A DNA stretch of 64,000 nt, taken from Lentibacter sp. GTDB taxonomy: Bacteria > Pseudomonadota > Alphaproteobacteria > Rhodobacterales > Rhodobacteraceae. Every line of letters starts with the position of its first letter. The stretch's first letter is position 1. Where the stretch lies: contig JADGEJ010000011.1 in the NCBI GenBank assembly GCA_016744435.1, positions 32,091 to 96,090 on the forward strand, read 5' to 3'. Below the pieces are notes generated by a model that made no database searches, was not told where the DNA came from, and worked only from the letters and a program-made list of their open reading frames with translations. This document shows positions 19,969 through 28,972 of this stretch, in pieces. The position numbers and the translations under genes are program-made.

Positions 19969-20097
19969 TGCATCTTTGCTGAAACCGGTCGTTAACGCGG
20001 AATTGCTGAATGACAACAATGTCCGCATAAAAGACTTTGGGTTCCTCTGAAACGAAGGCTGCGGGTTAGACCAAGGTGGTCGGGGGCTATTCTCGAT

Positions 20098-20679
20098 TTA
20101 GCGTGCATTCCTTGTGTGAAACGGCATCACGCTGATTTTGCGGTTTGCGCCTTGGGCGAGTTCGCCGAGGCGCCAGTCGCCGATCTGGGTGCGGATGAGG
20201 CGCAGGGTCGGGTGGCCGATGTGGGCTGTCATCCGGCGTACCTGTCGGTTTTTGCCTTCCGAGATTGTCAGCTCGACCCAAGTATCGGGAATGTCGCGGC
20301 GCACGCGAATAGGCGGGGTGCGCGGCCAGAGCCATGCGGGCGCAGGCACGATGCGCACTTTCGCAGGCTTGGTTGGCCCGTCCTTGAGCGTCACGCCGCG
20401 GGCGAGCTCACTGAGGGCCTCAGGCGTCGGGCGGCCTTCGACTTGGGCGAGGTAAGTCTTGGCAGTTTTGAACTTCGGGTCAGATATCTGCGCCTGAAGT
20501 TTGCCGTTGTCTGTGAGCAGCAAAAGGCCTTCGCTGTCGCGGTCAAGCCGTCCGGCGGGGTAGAAGCCCTTGTCGGTGATGTAGCTCGACAGGGTTTCGC
20601 GCTCGCTGCCTTCCATGCTCTTGTCGGTAAACTGCGAGAGCACGCCGAAGGGTTTGTTAAACAGGATCAGCTGCGGCAT
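20098..20679 (-). CDS. rluE: rRNA pseudouridine synthase, RsuA/RluE family
   Basis: Isomerises a specific uridine in rRNA. The catalytic Asp is in the motif [14 protein letters not shown], and the C-terminal [20 protein letters not shown] is typical of the RsuA/RluB/E/F group. At 193 aa with no N-terminal S4 domain it matches RluE (23S U2457 in E. coli); the exact target is inferred from length and motif. It lies downstream of trpE, from which it is separated by a hairpin and a copy of the dispersed repeat. Confidence 0.88.
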   Translation of the reverse strand: MPQLILFNKPFGVLSQFTDKSMEGSERETLSSYITDKGFYPAGRLDRDSEGLLLLTDNGKLQAQISDPKFKTAKTYLAQVEGRPTPEALSELARGVTLKDGPTKPAKVRIVPAPAWLWPRTPPIRVRRDIPDTWVELTISEGKNRQVRRMTAHIGHPTLRLIRTQIGDWRLGELAQGANRKISVMPFHTRNAR

Positions 20680-20697
20680 GGTTTGGCCTGTGTCGGA

Positions 20698-20750
20698 GCG
20701 AGGGGCCAGCCCCTCGCGCTCCCCGGGATATTTCTGGAAAGAAAAAGCGA
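20698..20750. repeat. Hairpin plus dispersed repeat copy A
   Basis: This interval between trpE and the pseudouridine synthase gene has two parts. The first is a perfect 8-bp hairpin (GCGAGGGG / CCCCTCGC, loop CCAG, 20698-20717). The second is a copy of a repeat that recurs in the window, ending GGATATTTCTGGAAAGAAAA (copy A, about 20715-20750). The same AT-rich core follows a G/C-rich head at 25417-25496 and 51128-51160. It may end trpE transcription on the minus strand. Confidence 0.6.
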
Positions 20751-20766
20751 GAGATGTGTCAAGGGA

Positions 20767-22278
20767 TTAGCCATTGCCGTTGCCTGTGAAGCGGGCCGCG
20801 TCGGCGGCGGCGCGGCGGATGGCGTTCGATTTGTGGACGGTTTCCTCGTACTCGGCGTCGGGGTCACTGTCATAGACAACGCCGCCGCCGGCTTGGATGT
20901 AGAGTGTCTCGTCTTTCACCACGGCAGTTCTGAGCGCGATACAGACATCCATGTCGCCGCCTGCGGAGAAGTAGCCAACACCGCCGCCGTAGACGCCGCG
21001 CTTTTCTGGTTCCAGCTCGTCGATGATCTCCATTGCACGGACTTTTGGTGCGCCGGACACTGTGCCAGCGGGCAGGCCCGAGAGCAGGGCTGAGAGCGCG
21101 TCGTGTTCGTCAGACAGCTCACCGACGACATTCGAGACGATATGCATCACATGGCTGTAACGCTCGATTATAAACTCTTCTGTGGGCCGCACTGTGCCGA
21201 TTTTGGAGACTTTTCCTGTGTCATTGCGCCCCAGATCAAGCAGCATGAGGTGTTCGGCGAGTTCCTTCTGGTCGGCCAGCAAATCGGCTTCGAGCGCGTT
21301 GTCTTCTTCGGGCGTTGCGCCGCGTGGCCTTGTGCCTGCGATCGGGCGGATGGTGACTTCCTTGCCGAAGACCCGCACGAGGATTTCGGGCGAGGCGCCG
21401 ACCACCTGAAAACTGCCAAAGTTGAAGTAGAACATGAACGGCGACGGGTTGGTGCGCCGCAAGCTGCGGTAGAGCGCGAAGGGCGGCTGGCGGAAGGGCT
21501 GGGCCCAGCGTTGGCTTGGCACCACTTGGAAGATGTCGCCTTTGCGGATGTAGTCTTTTGCCGTTTCGACGGCGGCTTTATAGCCATCACGGGTAAAGTT
21601 GCTGACAGGTTCTGCATCTGCCTGAGCTTCGCCCAAATCACGGCTCGCCTGAGGCATGGCGCGCTCAAGGTCGCGGACCGCATCCATAACTCGTTCGGCT
21701 GCTTGCGCATAGGCCGCGCGGGCTGATTGCCCGTCTGCCGCCCAAGCCGGAGCAACCACAGCCACCTCGCCTTTGACGCCATCAAGCACCGCCACCACAG
21801 TGGGCCGCAGCATCACAGCGTCGGGCAGCTTAAGCGTGTCTTCCGGCACATTGGGGAGGTGCTCCACAAGGCGGATCATGTCATAGCCGAGGTAGCCAAA
21901 CAGGCCTGAAGAGGCGGCTGGCAAGTCGGCGGGAATGTCGGTTTTGCTTTCAGCCAGCAGTGCGCGCAGGTTGGCGAGCGGATCGCCTTCTTGCTCAACA
22001 AAGGCGTCGTCGTCAAACCGGGCTTCGCGGTTGAGGCGGCTGGTTTTGCCGTGACATTCCCAGATCAGATCAGGCTTCATGCCGATGATCGAATAGCGCC
22101 CGCGCACTTCGCCGCCTGTGACTGACTCGAGCATAAAGGCATTCTTGGCCGCGCCTGTGAGCTTGAGCATCAGCGAGACAGGCGTGTCCAGATCAGCCGC
22201 CAAACGGGTGTAGACCAGTTGGTTTTTGCCCGCGTTGAAGCCAGCCTCAAACTGCTCGAATGTTGGTGTCAGCTCCAT
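20767..22278 (-). CDS. trpE: Anthranilate synthase component I
   Basis: Makes anthranilate from chorismate with ammonia from TrpG. The 503-aa product has the N-terminal regulatory domain and the C-terminal chorismate-binding domain, with GDIFQVVPSQRW, RPIAGTRPRGATPEEDN, LLDLGRNDTGKVS, HIVSNVVGELS and GLPAGTVSGAPKVRAME in order. GGGAGAGCAGC precedes the ATG. It sits 24 bases after a PpiD-like chaperone gene in the same direction and is about 4 kb away from trpGDC, so the pathway is split over at least two transcripts here. Confidence 0.97.
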   Translation of the reverse strand: MELTPTFEQFEAGFNAGKNQLVYTRLAADLDTPVSLMLKLTGAAKNAFMLESVTGGEVRGRYSIIGMKPDLIWECHGKTSRLNREARFDDDAFVEQEGDPLANLRALLAESKTDIPADLPAASSGLFGYLGYDMIRLVEHLPNVPEDTLKLPDAVMLRPTVVAVLDGVKGEVAVVAPAWAADGQSARAAYAQAAERVMDAVRDLERAMPQASRDLGEAQADAEPVSNFTRDGYKAAVETAKDYIRKGDIFQVVPSQRWAQPFRQPPFALYRSLRRTNPSPFMFYFNFGSFQVVGASPEILVRVFGKEVTIRPIAGTRPRGATPEEDNALEADLLADQKELAEHLMLLDLGRNDTGKVSKIGTVRPTEEFIIERYSHVMHIVSNVVGELSDEHDALSALLSGLPAGTVSGAPKVRAMEIIDELEPEKRGVYGGGVGYFSAGGDMDVCIALRTAVVKDETLYIQAGGGVVYDSDPDAEYEETVHKSNAIRRAAADAARFTGNGNG

Positions 22279-22302
22279 GCTGCTCTCCCGAGATGTAAGC
22301 GC

Positions 22303-24150
22303 TTATTGGAACTGCGCGTTAACAGCGTTGATTGCGGTTTCGTTAAGTTCCACCGGGATGCGCTGCTCAATGTCAGTCACGAACATCTGAAAGATATCCT
22401 GGCCAAGATCAGCCTTCATCTGCTGCTCAAGCAAGAGCCGGGTTGAAGCAAGATCAGGATCGCTCGCATCAGGCGGCAGCAGCGCGTCAAAGCGCAGCAC
22501 AGCAACTTGCCCGCCGCCATTCACAACCGCAACATCGCCGACATTTTCAAGCGCGAAGGCTTCGATGATCAGCTGCGCGGGTGCGCCGGGAACAAGTGCT
22601 GAGCGTGTCACGGCTGTCTCTTGCTGCGTGGTCAGGCCGAGGCTCGCGAAGTCTGTCTCGGGGCGCAGTTGCAGCTGCAATGCACCTGCCTTGGCGGCGA
22701 GTGCTTTGTTCAGCTCGGCATCAGCGGCATCTGTGCCCACGTCTTCTGCAACTTCGTCAAAGGGGCGCAACATGGCGTCAGCCTCACTGTCAACGCGCAG
22801 GGCCAGCAAGCTGCCGTCTGCAAGCGTGACGAGTTCCGCGAAATCCTCAGGGGTGGCTGCTGTGGCGGCGGCCCGAAAACCCGCATAACCCGTAGGGCCA
22901 CCAGTGGCCTGAGCATGCCACTCGATCGTGCCCAGCTTCATGTCGGTTTCAGCATCAAGGTCTTCCAATGTAGCGCCGCCCGCGAGCAGATCTTCGATCG
23001 CCTCGATGCGCCCGTCGATCACACGGCGTACACGGTCTTGGGCAAGCTCGTCGCGAAGCTCGCTTGAGGCGTCTTCAAACGAAGTTGCGGTTGCTGGCAG
23101 AATCCCGTTCACGCGAAACAGCGCTGCGCCAAGGTCTGTCGCAACTGGGCCGACAACTTCGCCCGACTTGGCGGCGAACACTTCAGCGCCAGCCGTTCCC
23201 AAGGCCTCAAGCGTGACATCACCCATGTCAACGTCGCCCAGCTCAAGGCCACGGTCTTGCACCAGGGTTTCAAATGTTGTGGCACCTGCTTCCAGTGAGA
23301 CAATGGCTGTCGTTGCGTCTTCTTCCGAGCCGTAAATCAGCCGCTCAACCAAACGCCGTTCGGGGCGGTTGAAAGTGCTCGTGCGGTCCTCATAGAGCGC
23401 TCTGAGTGTGTCATCATCGATCACTACTTCGTCGATCAGCATTTCGGGCGTCAGCAGCACATATGTGATCGCCTTGGTCGCAGGGCGCATGTAACGAACT
23501 GCGTTTTCGCTATGGAAGGCTTCAAGCGCGGCTTGGTCAAGTGCGGGCAGGGCTTCATCAAGCATGTCTGCGCCAACCAGTGCCCAGCTAAAGCTGCGGC
23601 GCGCGCCGATGAAGTCGATGACAGTATTGGTGTATGTGCTGGAAACAGGAATGTCGGTAAACACGGCCTGCTGCAGGATGCCGCGGGCGGTTTCTTCGCG
23701 CAGGATCACTTCATACTCGCTCTCGCTGAGCCGCTGTCTGTCAAGCATGTCGGCATAGACGGCGCGGTCAAACTTGCCGTTTACGCCTGCAAAAGCGCTG
23801 GTCTCGACAATGTTCTGGGCCAACACGGCGTCGCCAACCGAAAGGCCAAGCTCGCTTGTCTCGTGGTCAAGCGCGCGGGTGGCAACCAGTTGGGCGAGGG
23901 TCACTCTGTCAAGCTGGTTGGCCTGAGCCTCCGCAAAGCTGAGCGGGCGGCCGTCAGCCGCGCGCTGGCTGCGCAGGGTTTGTTGCAAAGCGCGTTGGTA
24001 GCTGTCGGTTGTGATCGGTTTGGTGCCAACTTGCCCAACCGAGCGAACAGAGCCGCCAAGGTTGGTGATCCCGAAGCCGCCAAGCCCGAAGATCAGCATT
24101 CCCATGAGAATCCAGACAAGTGTTTTTGTTGTTTTTCCGCCGCCAGCCAT
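22303..24150 (-). CDS. ppiD: PpiD/SurA-like membrane-anchored peptidylprolyl isomerase
   Basis: Periplasmic folding factor anchored in the inner membrane. The 615-aa protein has one N-terminal membrane helix (about residues 10-32, LVWILMGMLIFGLGGFGI), then a SurA_N-type domain (about 35-165). A long middle and C-terminal part contains a weak parvulin-like region near GEVVGPVATDLGAALFRV. It lacks the strong active-site signature, so chaperone activity may dominate over isomerase activity. It precedes trpE with a 24-base gap, a pairing common in alphaproteobacteria. Confidence 0.85.
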   Translation of the reverse strand: MAGGGKTTKTLVWILMGMLIFGLGGFGITNLGGSVRSVGQVGTKPITTDSYQRALQQTLRSQRAADGRPLSFAEAQANQLDRVTLAQLVATRALDHETSELGLSVGDAVLAQNIVETSAFAGVNGKFDRAVYADMLDRQRLSESEYEVILREETARGILQQAVFTDIPVSSTYTNTVIDFIGARRSFSWALVGADMLDEALPALDQAALEAFHSENAVRYMRPATKAITYVLLTPEMLIDEVVIDDDTLRALYEDRTSTFNRPERRLVERLIYGSEEDATTAIVSLEAGATTFETLVQDRGLELGDVDMGDVTLEALGTAGAEVFAAKSGEVVGPVATDLGAALFRVNGILPATATSFEDASSELRDELAQDRVRRVIDGRIEAIEDLLAGGATLEDLDAETDMKLGTIEWHAQATGGPTGYAGFRAAATAATPEDFAELVTLADGSLLALRVDSEADAMLRPFDEVAEDVGTDAADAELNKALAAKAGALQLQLRPETDFASLGLTTQQETAVTRSALVPGAPAQLIIEAFALENVGDVAVVNGGGQVAVLRFDALLPPDASDPDLASTRLLLEQQMKADLGQDIFQMFVTDIEQRIPVELNETAINAVNAQFQ

Positions 24151-24212
24151 GAGGCCTCCCTAACGCATGAGTTGCTCGGTTTGTCTAAGGGTTTGGGCGG
24201 GCAGGGGCAAGG

Positions 24213-25388
24213 CTAAGGATGCGTGTTTTGCAAGCGTCGCATCAGCTCTTTTATGCCCGTGGCGTCGATATTGGCGAAGGCTATGCGCAATTCTTGTTTT
24301 GCCTCTGCGTCATTGTCGGGGCGAAACATCGTTCCGGGCAATGTCAGCACCGCGGATTGGCGCACCAGCATGCGCGCCAGATCATCTGACGCTGCCTCAA
24401 ACGGATGCTTGAAATAGGCGAAATACGCGCCGAGGCCTTTGATCTCCCAACCAAGGCTCGCGAGCGGTGCAAACTCGGCCTCAATAACAGCGCGGCGCGC
24501 CAGAATTTCAGCGCGTTCCCCGGCGAGCCACTGGCTGAGGTTCTGCATCCCCCAAAGCGCGGCGCGTTGGCCAAGCTGGTTGGGGCAGATCGTGACCGTG
24601 TCGAGAAACTTCTCGACTTCGGAAAGCCGTGCTTCAGAGGCGACAATCGCGCCAACGCGGTGGCCTGTAAGGCGGTAGGCCTTGGAGAAGCTGTAAAGCT
24701 GGATGAGCGTGTCGGGCCAGCTCGGGTCGCAGAACAGATCATGCGGCGCGCCCGTGCGACTGTCAAAGTCGCGGTAAGTCTCATCAATGATCAGGGCAAT
24801 GCCGTGCTTTTGCGCCAGCTCAAAGAAAGCGCGCACAAGCTCTGCCGGATACTCTACACCACCGGGGTTGTTCGGCGTCACCAAGGCTATCGCGCGGGTG
24901 CGAGAGGTGATAAGCGCCTCGGCTGCATCAGGGTCGGGCAAAAGGCCCGCGCCCGCGGCCAATGGCACGGCATTCACACCAGACATATCAAGCCACATTT
25001 TGTGGTTGAAGTACCAAGGCGTCGGCAGGATGACGTCGTCACCCTCTCCACAAAGCGTGGAAATGGCCGCCGCGAAGGCTTGGTTGCAGCCTGAGGTGAT
25101 AGCAACTTGGTTCTCACCAATCTCGCCGCCATAGGCCGCGCGCCACTGGCTGGCAACTTCAGCGCAGAGCTCGGGCATACCAAGTGTCGGCCCGTACAGA
25201 TGGGTGCCCGCGTCACTCATCACGGCCTCGGCCATGGCGGCGCGCATGGCTTCGGGGGGCGGTGCGACAGGGGCGGCTTGTGACACGTTGAGCAGCGGCA
25301 TATCTTCGCCAAACTCAACCCCTTCAAGCCAACGCCGCGCCTCTTGCACGGGCGGCGGGAACGTTGTGGCGGTGCGCGGCTGTGTCAT
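24213..25388 (-). CDS. Class I/II aminotransferase (PLP dependent)
   Basis: Fold-type I PLP enzyme of 391 aa. The PLP Lys is in YSFSKAYRLTGHRVG, the Asn/Asp pair is in VTPNNPGG and IIDETYRDF, and the substrate Arg is in QELRIAFANID. It resembles the aspartate/aromatic aminotransferase superfamily, but the amino-acid substrate cannot be read from sequence. It is followed by ppiD (62-base gap) and preceded by the inverted repeat pair at 25417-25496. Confidence 0.85.
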   Translation of the reverse strand: MTQPRTATTFPPPVQEARRWLEGVEFGEDMPLLNVSQAAPVAPPPEAMRAAMAEAVMSDAGTHLYGPTLGMPELCAEVASQWRAAYGGEIGENQVAITSGCNQAFAAAISTLCGEGDDVILPTPWYFNHKMWLDMSGVNAVPLAAGAGLLPDPDAAEALITSRTRAIALVTPNNPGGVEYPAELVRAFFELAQKHGIALIIDETYRDFDSRTGAPHDLFCDPSWPDTLIQLYSFSKAYRLTGHRVGAIVASEARLSEVEKFLDTVTICPNQLGQRAALWGMQNLSQWLAGERAEILARRAVIEAEFAPLASLGWEIKGLGAYFAYFKHPFEAASDDLARMLVRQSAVLTLPGTMFRPDNDAEAKQELRIAFANIDATGIKELMRRLQNTHP

Positions 25389-25416
25389 GCGTCGGCTCCT
25401 GTCATCACTGTAGTAT

Positions 25417-25496
25417 GCCTCCGGCGGGGATATTTACGGAAAGAAAAAGCAGAAGAGTTCTCCCTTTTTCTTTCTCTAAATATCCCCCGCGGAGCG
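25417..25496. repeat. Inverted pair of the dispersed repeat (copies B and B')
   Basis: Two 33-base arms, 25417-25449 (forward) and 25464-25496 (reverse), are identical at about 27 positions and can fold into a long hairpin around a 14-base centre. Each arm has a GC-rich head (CCTCCGGCGGGG), then ATATTT, then an A-rich tail AAAGAAAAAG. It lies after gpt and before the aminotransferase on the minus strand, so it may act as a terminator or mRNA stabiliser. Single copies are at about 20715-20750 and 51128-51160. Confidence 0.75.
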
Positions 25497-25522
25497 TCCT
25501 GTCTTGTCAACTTACGCGAAGC

Positions 25523-26041
25523 CTAGTCTTTACCGCGGTAGGGCTCAACATATTGCAGTGCCATGTCCCATGGGAAGAAGATCCAAGTGTCTTGGCTCAC
25601 GCCCGTGATGAAGGTATCCACCATCGGTTCTCCTGCGGGCTTGGCATAGACGGTCGCGAAATGCGCTTTGGGGTAGAGCGTGCGCACCAGTTCAAGCGTT
25701 TTGCCACTGTCGACAAGATCGTCGATAACGAGAATGCCAGTGCCGTCGCCCATCAGCTCTTTGTCAGGCGACTTGAGCACTTGAGCTTCGCTTTGCTGGT
25801 CTGCTTTACCGCCACCGGAGTGGTAGGATTTGACCGAGATCGTATCAACCGTGCGGATGTCGAGCTCGCGCGCCACGATCATTGCAGGGGCCATGCCGCC
25901 ACGAGTGATGGCCACAACGGCTTTCCAAGCACCTTCATCAGGGCCTTTGCCGTCAAGCCGCCAAGCCAGTGCGCGGCTGTCGCGGTGCATTTGATCCCAG
26001 CTGATGTGGAAGCCTTTTTCGTGGGGCAAACGTTCGGTCAT
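25523..26041 (-). CDS. gpt: Xanthine(-guanine) phosphoribosyltransferase
   Basis: Purine salvage enzyme that joins xanthine or guanine with PRPP. The PRPP motif [11 protein letters not shown] and the N-terminal [14 protein letters not shown] are clear; 172 aa is about the usual size. The start at 26041 ([15 protein letters not shown]) has AAAGGA upstream. The frame stays open for 53 further codons, but they overlap the LysE gene's end and look non-coding. It follows two LysE exporter genes in the same direction. Confidence 0.93.
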   Translation of the reverse strand: MTERLPHEKGFHISWDQMHRDSRALAWRLDGKGPDEGAWKAVVAITRGGMAPAMIVARELDIRTVDTISVKSYHSGGGKADQQSEAQVLKSPDKELMGDGTGILVIDDLVDSGKTLELVRTLYPKAHFATVYAKPAGEPMVDTFITGVSQDTWIFFPWDMALQYVEPYRGKD

Positions 26042-26060
26042 GGCAGCTAGTCCTTTACGG

Positions 26061-26672
26061 TTACTTCGAGAAGATGAGACGCAGCCCGAGGGCTGTGAGA
26101 ATGAGCGCTGCGGTGCGGTCAAACCAGGGCTTGAGGCGCAAATAGCCAGCGCGGGCAGGGGCCGTTGAGAGCGCCATAGCGAAGCCCGTATAGACAACAA
26201 ACTCTACGACAAGGTGGTTTAGCACGATGGTGGCTTTTTCGGCCAAGCTCAGCCCTTGTGGGAAAATCACAAGCAAGACCGCTGAGGCGAAAATAACGGC
26301 CTTCGGGTTGGCGATGTTGACACTCAGCCCCGTTAGGAACGCTCGGCCCAGGTTGGGGGCTTCTGTTGTGGTTTGTGGCAGGGGCTTGGCCGCGTCTCTC
26401 CACATGCTAAAAGCAAGGTAGAGCAAGTAGGCCGCACCACAGATTTTCAACGTGACATAGGCCCATGGGAAGAGCGCAAACACGCCTTCAAGCCCAAGCA
26501 GGGCAAGGATAGTCCAGCAAGTTGCCATTGTGCCAAGGCCAAGGCCTGTGATGATGCCAGTCATGCGGCCCGATGTTAGGGTGGTCTTCAGGGCGAGCAG
26601 CAAGGCGGGCCCGGGGCTGGCCATTGACGCCAGAAGCGTCAGGTTGAACGCGATGATGTGTCCGAGTTCCAT
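26061..26672 (-). CDS. LysE/RhtB family exporter
   Basis: Inner-membrane amino-acid or metabolite exporter with about six helices in 203 aa. The N-terminal family pattern [18 protein letters not shown] and the mid-protein [11 protein letters not shown], a signature of the family, are present. It lies 18 bases after a second LysE-type gene, in tandem, suggesting duplication followed by divergence since the two products are only loosely similar. Substrate unknown. Confidence 0.85.
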   Translation of the reverse strand: MELGHIIAFNLTLLASMASPGPALLLALKTTLTSGRMTGIITGLGLGTMATCWTILALLGLEGVFALFPWAYVTLKICGAAYLLYLAFSMWRDAAKPLPQTTTEAPNLGRAFLTGLSVNIANPKAVIFASAVLLVIFPQGLSLAEKATIVLNHLVVEFVVYTGFAMALSTAPARAGYLRLKPWFDRTAALILTALGLRLIFSK

Positions 26673-26690
26673 ATGCGCGGCCTTCTTGCC

Positions 26691-27305
26691 CTATGTTGCG
26701 ATGATTTTGACACCCAAGAGCGCCAAAAGGCCACCGAAAACACGGTCAATATAAGACTTGAGGCTGATGTAGACGGTTTTGCTGCGGTCAAACGAGAAGA
26801 TGCGTGCAACCAGCGTATTCCAGAGGGTTTCGTTTAAGAACACCACAGCGAGGATCGCGGCGAAGACCCATGCGGGCGTGCCTGCGGGGACGGTGCCCAC
26901 GAAGATAGCCGAAAACAGGATAGCAGGTTTCGGGTTTGAAAGTTGCGTAATCAGGCCGAGTTTGAACGCTGACCAAGGCGTGCGTGCGCTGCGGCTGCTG
27001 GCGTCAAGGTCAAGCGGGGTGTCGGCTTGGCGCCACATGCCCCACGCCATGTAAACAAGGTAGGCGCCGCCCAGCAGCTTGAGCGCCCAGAGCAGAGCCG
27101 GAGCGGCTTCAAACACCAGCGCCAGACCGAACAACGCAGCACTTGCCCAGATCACACCGCCAGCGCCGATGCCCGCCGCGAGGAAAATGCCGGTGCGTAG
27201 GCCTTCGGCTATGCCTGTGCGCGCCGCCATTATAACGGCAGGGCCGGGGCTAACTGCGGCCATGAGGTGCAGCACATAAATTGCGAAGAAGGCCGAAAGC
27301 GTCAT
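26691..27305 (-). CDS. LysE/RhtB family exporter
   Basis: Second of the tandem exporters, 204 aa, about six membrane helices. The family pattern SPGPAVIMAARTGIAEGLR and NPKPAILFSAIFVG are present. The gene starts almost directly at the fabI stop (one base between), so it may be read from the fabI transcript. Function beyond small-molecule efflux cannot be stated. Confidence 0.85.
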   Translation of the reverse strand: MTLSAFFAIYVLHLMAAVSPGPAVIMAARTGIAEGLRTGIFLAAGIGAGGVIWASAALFGLALVFEAAPALLWALKLLGGAYLVYMAWGMWRQADTPLDLDASSRSARTPWSAFKLGLITQLSNPKPAILFSAIFVGTVPAGTPAWVFAAILAVVFLNETLWNTLVARIFSFDRSKTVYISLKSYIDRVFGGLLALLGVKIIAT

Positions 27306-27306
27306 C

Positions 27307-28125
27307 TTATTTCTTGCCTGTCACAACGTCGATGTCAGGCGCATCAACCGCCTTCATGCCAACAACGTGGTAGCCCGCGTCAACGTGCAGGTTTTCGCCT
27401 GTCACGCCTGAGCCGAGATCAGACAGCAGGTAGAGCGCTGATTTGCCAACATCGTCGATGTTCACATTGCGGCGCAGCGGCGAGTTCAGTTCGTTCCACT
27501 TGAGGATGTAGCGAAAGTCGCCAATGCCTGAGGCCGCGAGTGTCTTGATCGGGCCTGCCGAGATCGCGTTGACGCGAATGCCGTCTTTGCCGAGGTCTTC
27601 GGCGAGGTACTTCACGGAAGCCTCAAGCGCGGCTTTGGCCACGCCCATGACGTTGTAGTGCGGCATAACCTGCTCGGCGCCGTAATATGTCAGCGTGACG
27701 GCTGAGCCGCCCTCTGTCATCAGCTTTTCGGCGCGTTGCATGATCGCGGTGAAAGAGTAGACAGAGATGTCCATCGTCATGGTGAAGTTGTCACGGCTGG
27801 TTTCAACGTAGCGTCCGCGCAGCTCGTTTTTGTCGGAAAAGCCGATGGCGTGGACAACAAAGTCAAGCTTGCCCCATTTGGCCTCAAGTTCGGCAAACAG
27901 CGCGTCCATGCTGGCCTCATCGGCAACGTCGCAAGGGATAACCATGTCACTGCCAAGTTTTTCAGCCAGCGGGCCAACACGCTTGAGCAAAGCATCGCCT
28001 TGGTATGAGAACGCAAGCTCGGCCCCCGCGTCAGCGCAGGCTTTGGCGATACCCCATGCAATAGACTTGTCGTTGGCAAGGCCCATAATCAGGCCGCGTT
28101 TGCCCACCATCAGTTGATTTGACAT
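27307..28125 (-). CDS. fabI: Enoyl-ACP reductase (NADH), FabI
   Basis: Reduces enoyl-ACP in the last step of each fatty acid elongation cycle; the target of triclosan. SDR-fold protein of 272 aa with the FabI nucleotide motif GLANDKSIAWGIA, the catalytic Tyr and Lys in YNVMGVAKAALEA, and the family segments YYGAEQVMPHYN and RVNAISAGPIKTLAASGI. The start at 28125 (MSNQLMVGKRGLIMG) has GAAGAGAG before it; the frame continues upstream without family residues. The LysE gene begins right after it. Confidence 0.96.
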   Translation of the reverse strand: MSNQLMVGKRGLIMGLANDKSIAWGIAKACADAGAELAFSYQGDALLKRVGPLAEKLGSDMVIPCDVADEASMDALFAELEAKWGKLDFVVHAIGFSDKNELRGRYVETSRDNFTMTMDISVYSFTAIMQRAEKLMTEGGSAVTLTYYGAEQVMPHYNVMGVAKAALEASVKYLAEDLGKDGIRVNAISAGPIKTLAASGIGDFRYILKWNELNSPLRRNVNIDDVGKSALYLLSDLGSGVTGENLHVDAGYHVVGMKAVDAPDIDVVTGKK

Positions 28126-28222
28126 GTTCTCTCTCTTCGCCGGTTGATACTTCTTTAACTTGTGATTGAAGTCTTTAGGCGATTGGCTAGTCTGCATCAA
28201 GCTAAAGAGAAGGTTTTAGGAT

Positions 28223-28828
28223 ATGTCTGACAGAAGCGGAATATTCGCAGGGGATGATCCATTTGTCATCGCCAGAGCATGGCTCGCAGAAGCTGAAGCG
28301 CAAGAAGTCAACGATGCGAACGCGATTGCGCTCTCAACGGTTGACGCTGACGGGCTGCCCAATGCGCGTATGGTCTTGCTCAAAGACATCGAGGATGACG
28401 CGTTTGTTTTTTACACCAACTATGGTTCCGCCAAAGCTGAAGAGCTTGACCATGCTGGCAAAGCCGCCTTTGTGATGCACCACAAGAGCCTGCGCCGACA
28501 GGTGCGGGTGCGCGGGCTGATCAGCCGCGAAGACGGGCCAGCCGCCGATGCCTACTATGGTTCACGCTCGCTCAAAAGCCGCCTTGGGGCCTGGGCCTCG
28601 CGGCAAAGTCAGCCTCTGGCCTCGCGCAGCAGCTTGATGGCAAAAGTCGCGCGCGTCACGGCCGAGCATGGCACCGCGCCCACGCGCCCGCCGTTTTGGG
28701 GCGGTTATCGGATCGACCCTGTTGAGATCGAATTCTGGGCTGATGGGCCCTTCAGGTTGCACGACCGCTTCCGCTGGACACGCTCTGCGCGAGGCGCGGA
28801 CTGGAGTGTTACGCGCCTTAACCCTTAG
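28223..28828 (+). CDS. pdxH: Pyridoxamine 5'-phosphate oxidase
   Basis: FMN-dependent oxidase that produces pyridoxal phosphate from pyridoxamine or pyridoxine phosphate. The 201-aa product has the FMN and substrate segments [33 protein letters not shown] and the C-terminal DRFRWTR with the FMN-site region just before it. AAAGAGAAGG is about 10 bases upstream. It is divergent from fabI. Confidence 0.96.
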   Translation: MSDRSGIFAGDDPFVIARAWLAEAEAQEVNDANAIALSTVDADGLPNARMVLLKDIEDDAFVFYTNYGSAKAEELDHAGKAAFVMHHKSLRRQVRVRGLISREDGPAADAYYGSRSLKSRLGAWASRQSQPLASRSSLMAKVARVTAEHGTAPTRPPFWGGYRIDPVEIEFWADGPFRLHDRFRWTRSARGADWSVTRLNP

Positions 28829-28873
28829 CCCGCGCAGAGCCAAGGATCGGCTGATGGATTTCGGCGTGTAGAC

Positions 28874-28903
28874 TTGACGTATTCTGGTTATTTTTGCTTG
28901 AAT
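28874..28903 (+). promoter_or_regulatory. Possible sigma70 promoter before the cold-shock gene
   Basis: TTGACG, an 18-base AT-rich spacer and TTGAAT lie about 70 bases before the GTG start. The -10 match is only 4 of 6. The leader between it and the start is a plausible 5' UTR of the kind many cold-shock genes have. Confidence 0.3.
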
Positions 28904-28972
28904 TCCGGCGCTATTTCAGCGCAGAAGCGAAGTGGGGACGGAGTGAAATAGACAAGAAAGAACCAAACTATT

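Noticed and set aside
20116..21093. 325-codon frame on the plus strand across the pseudouridine synthase and trpE genes
   Set aside because: Antisense to two well-supported genes with family motifs and without family signals of its own.
28155..28169. TTAA-N7-TTGA between fabI and pdxH
   Set aside because: One mismatch in the second half and no link of either gene to CtrA; kept only as a note.
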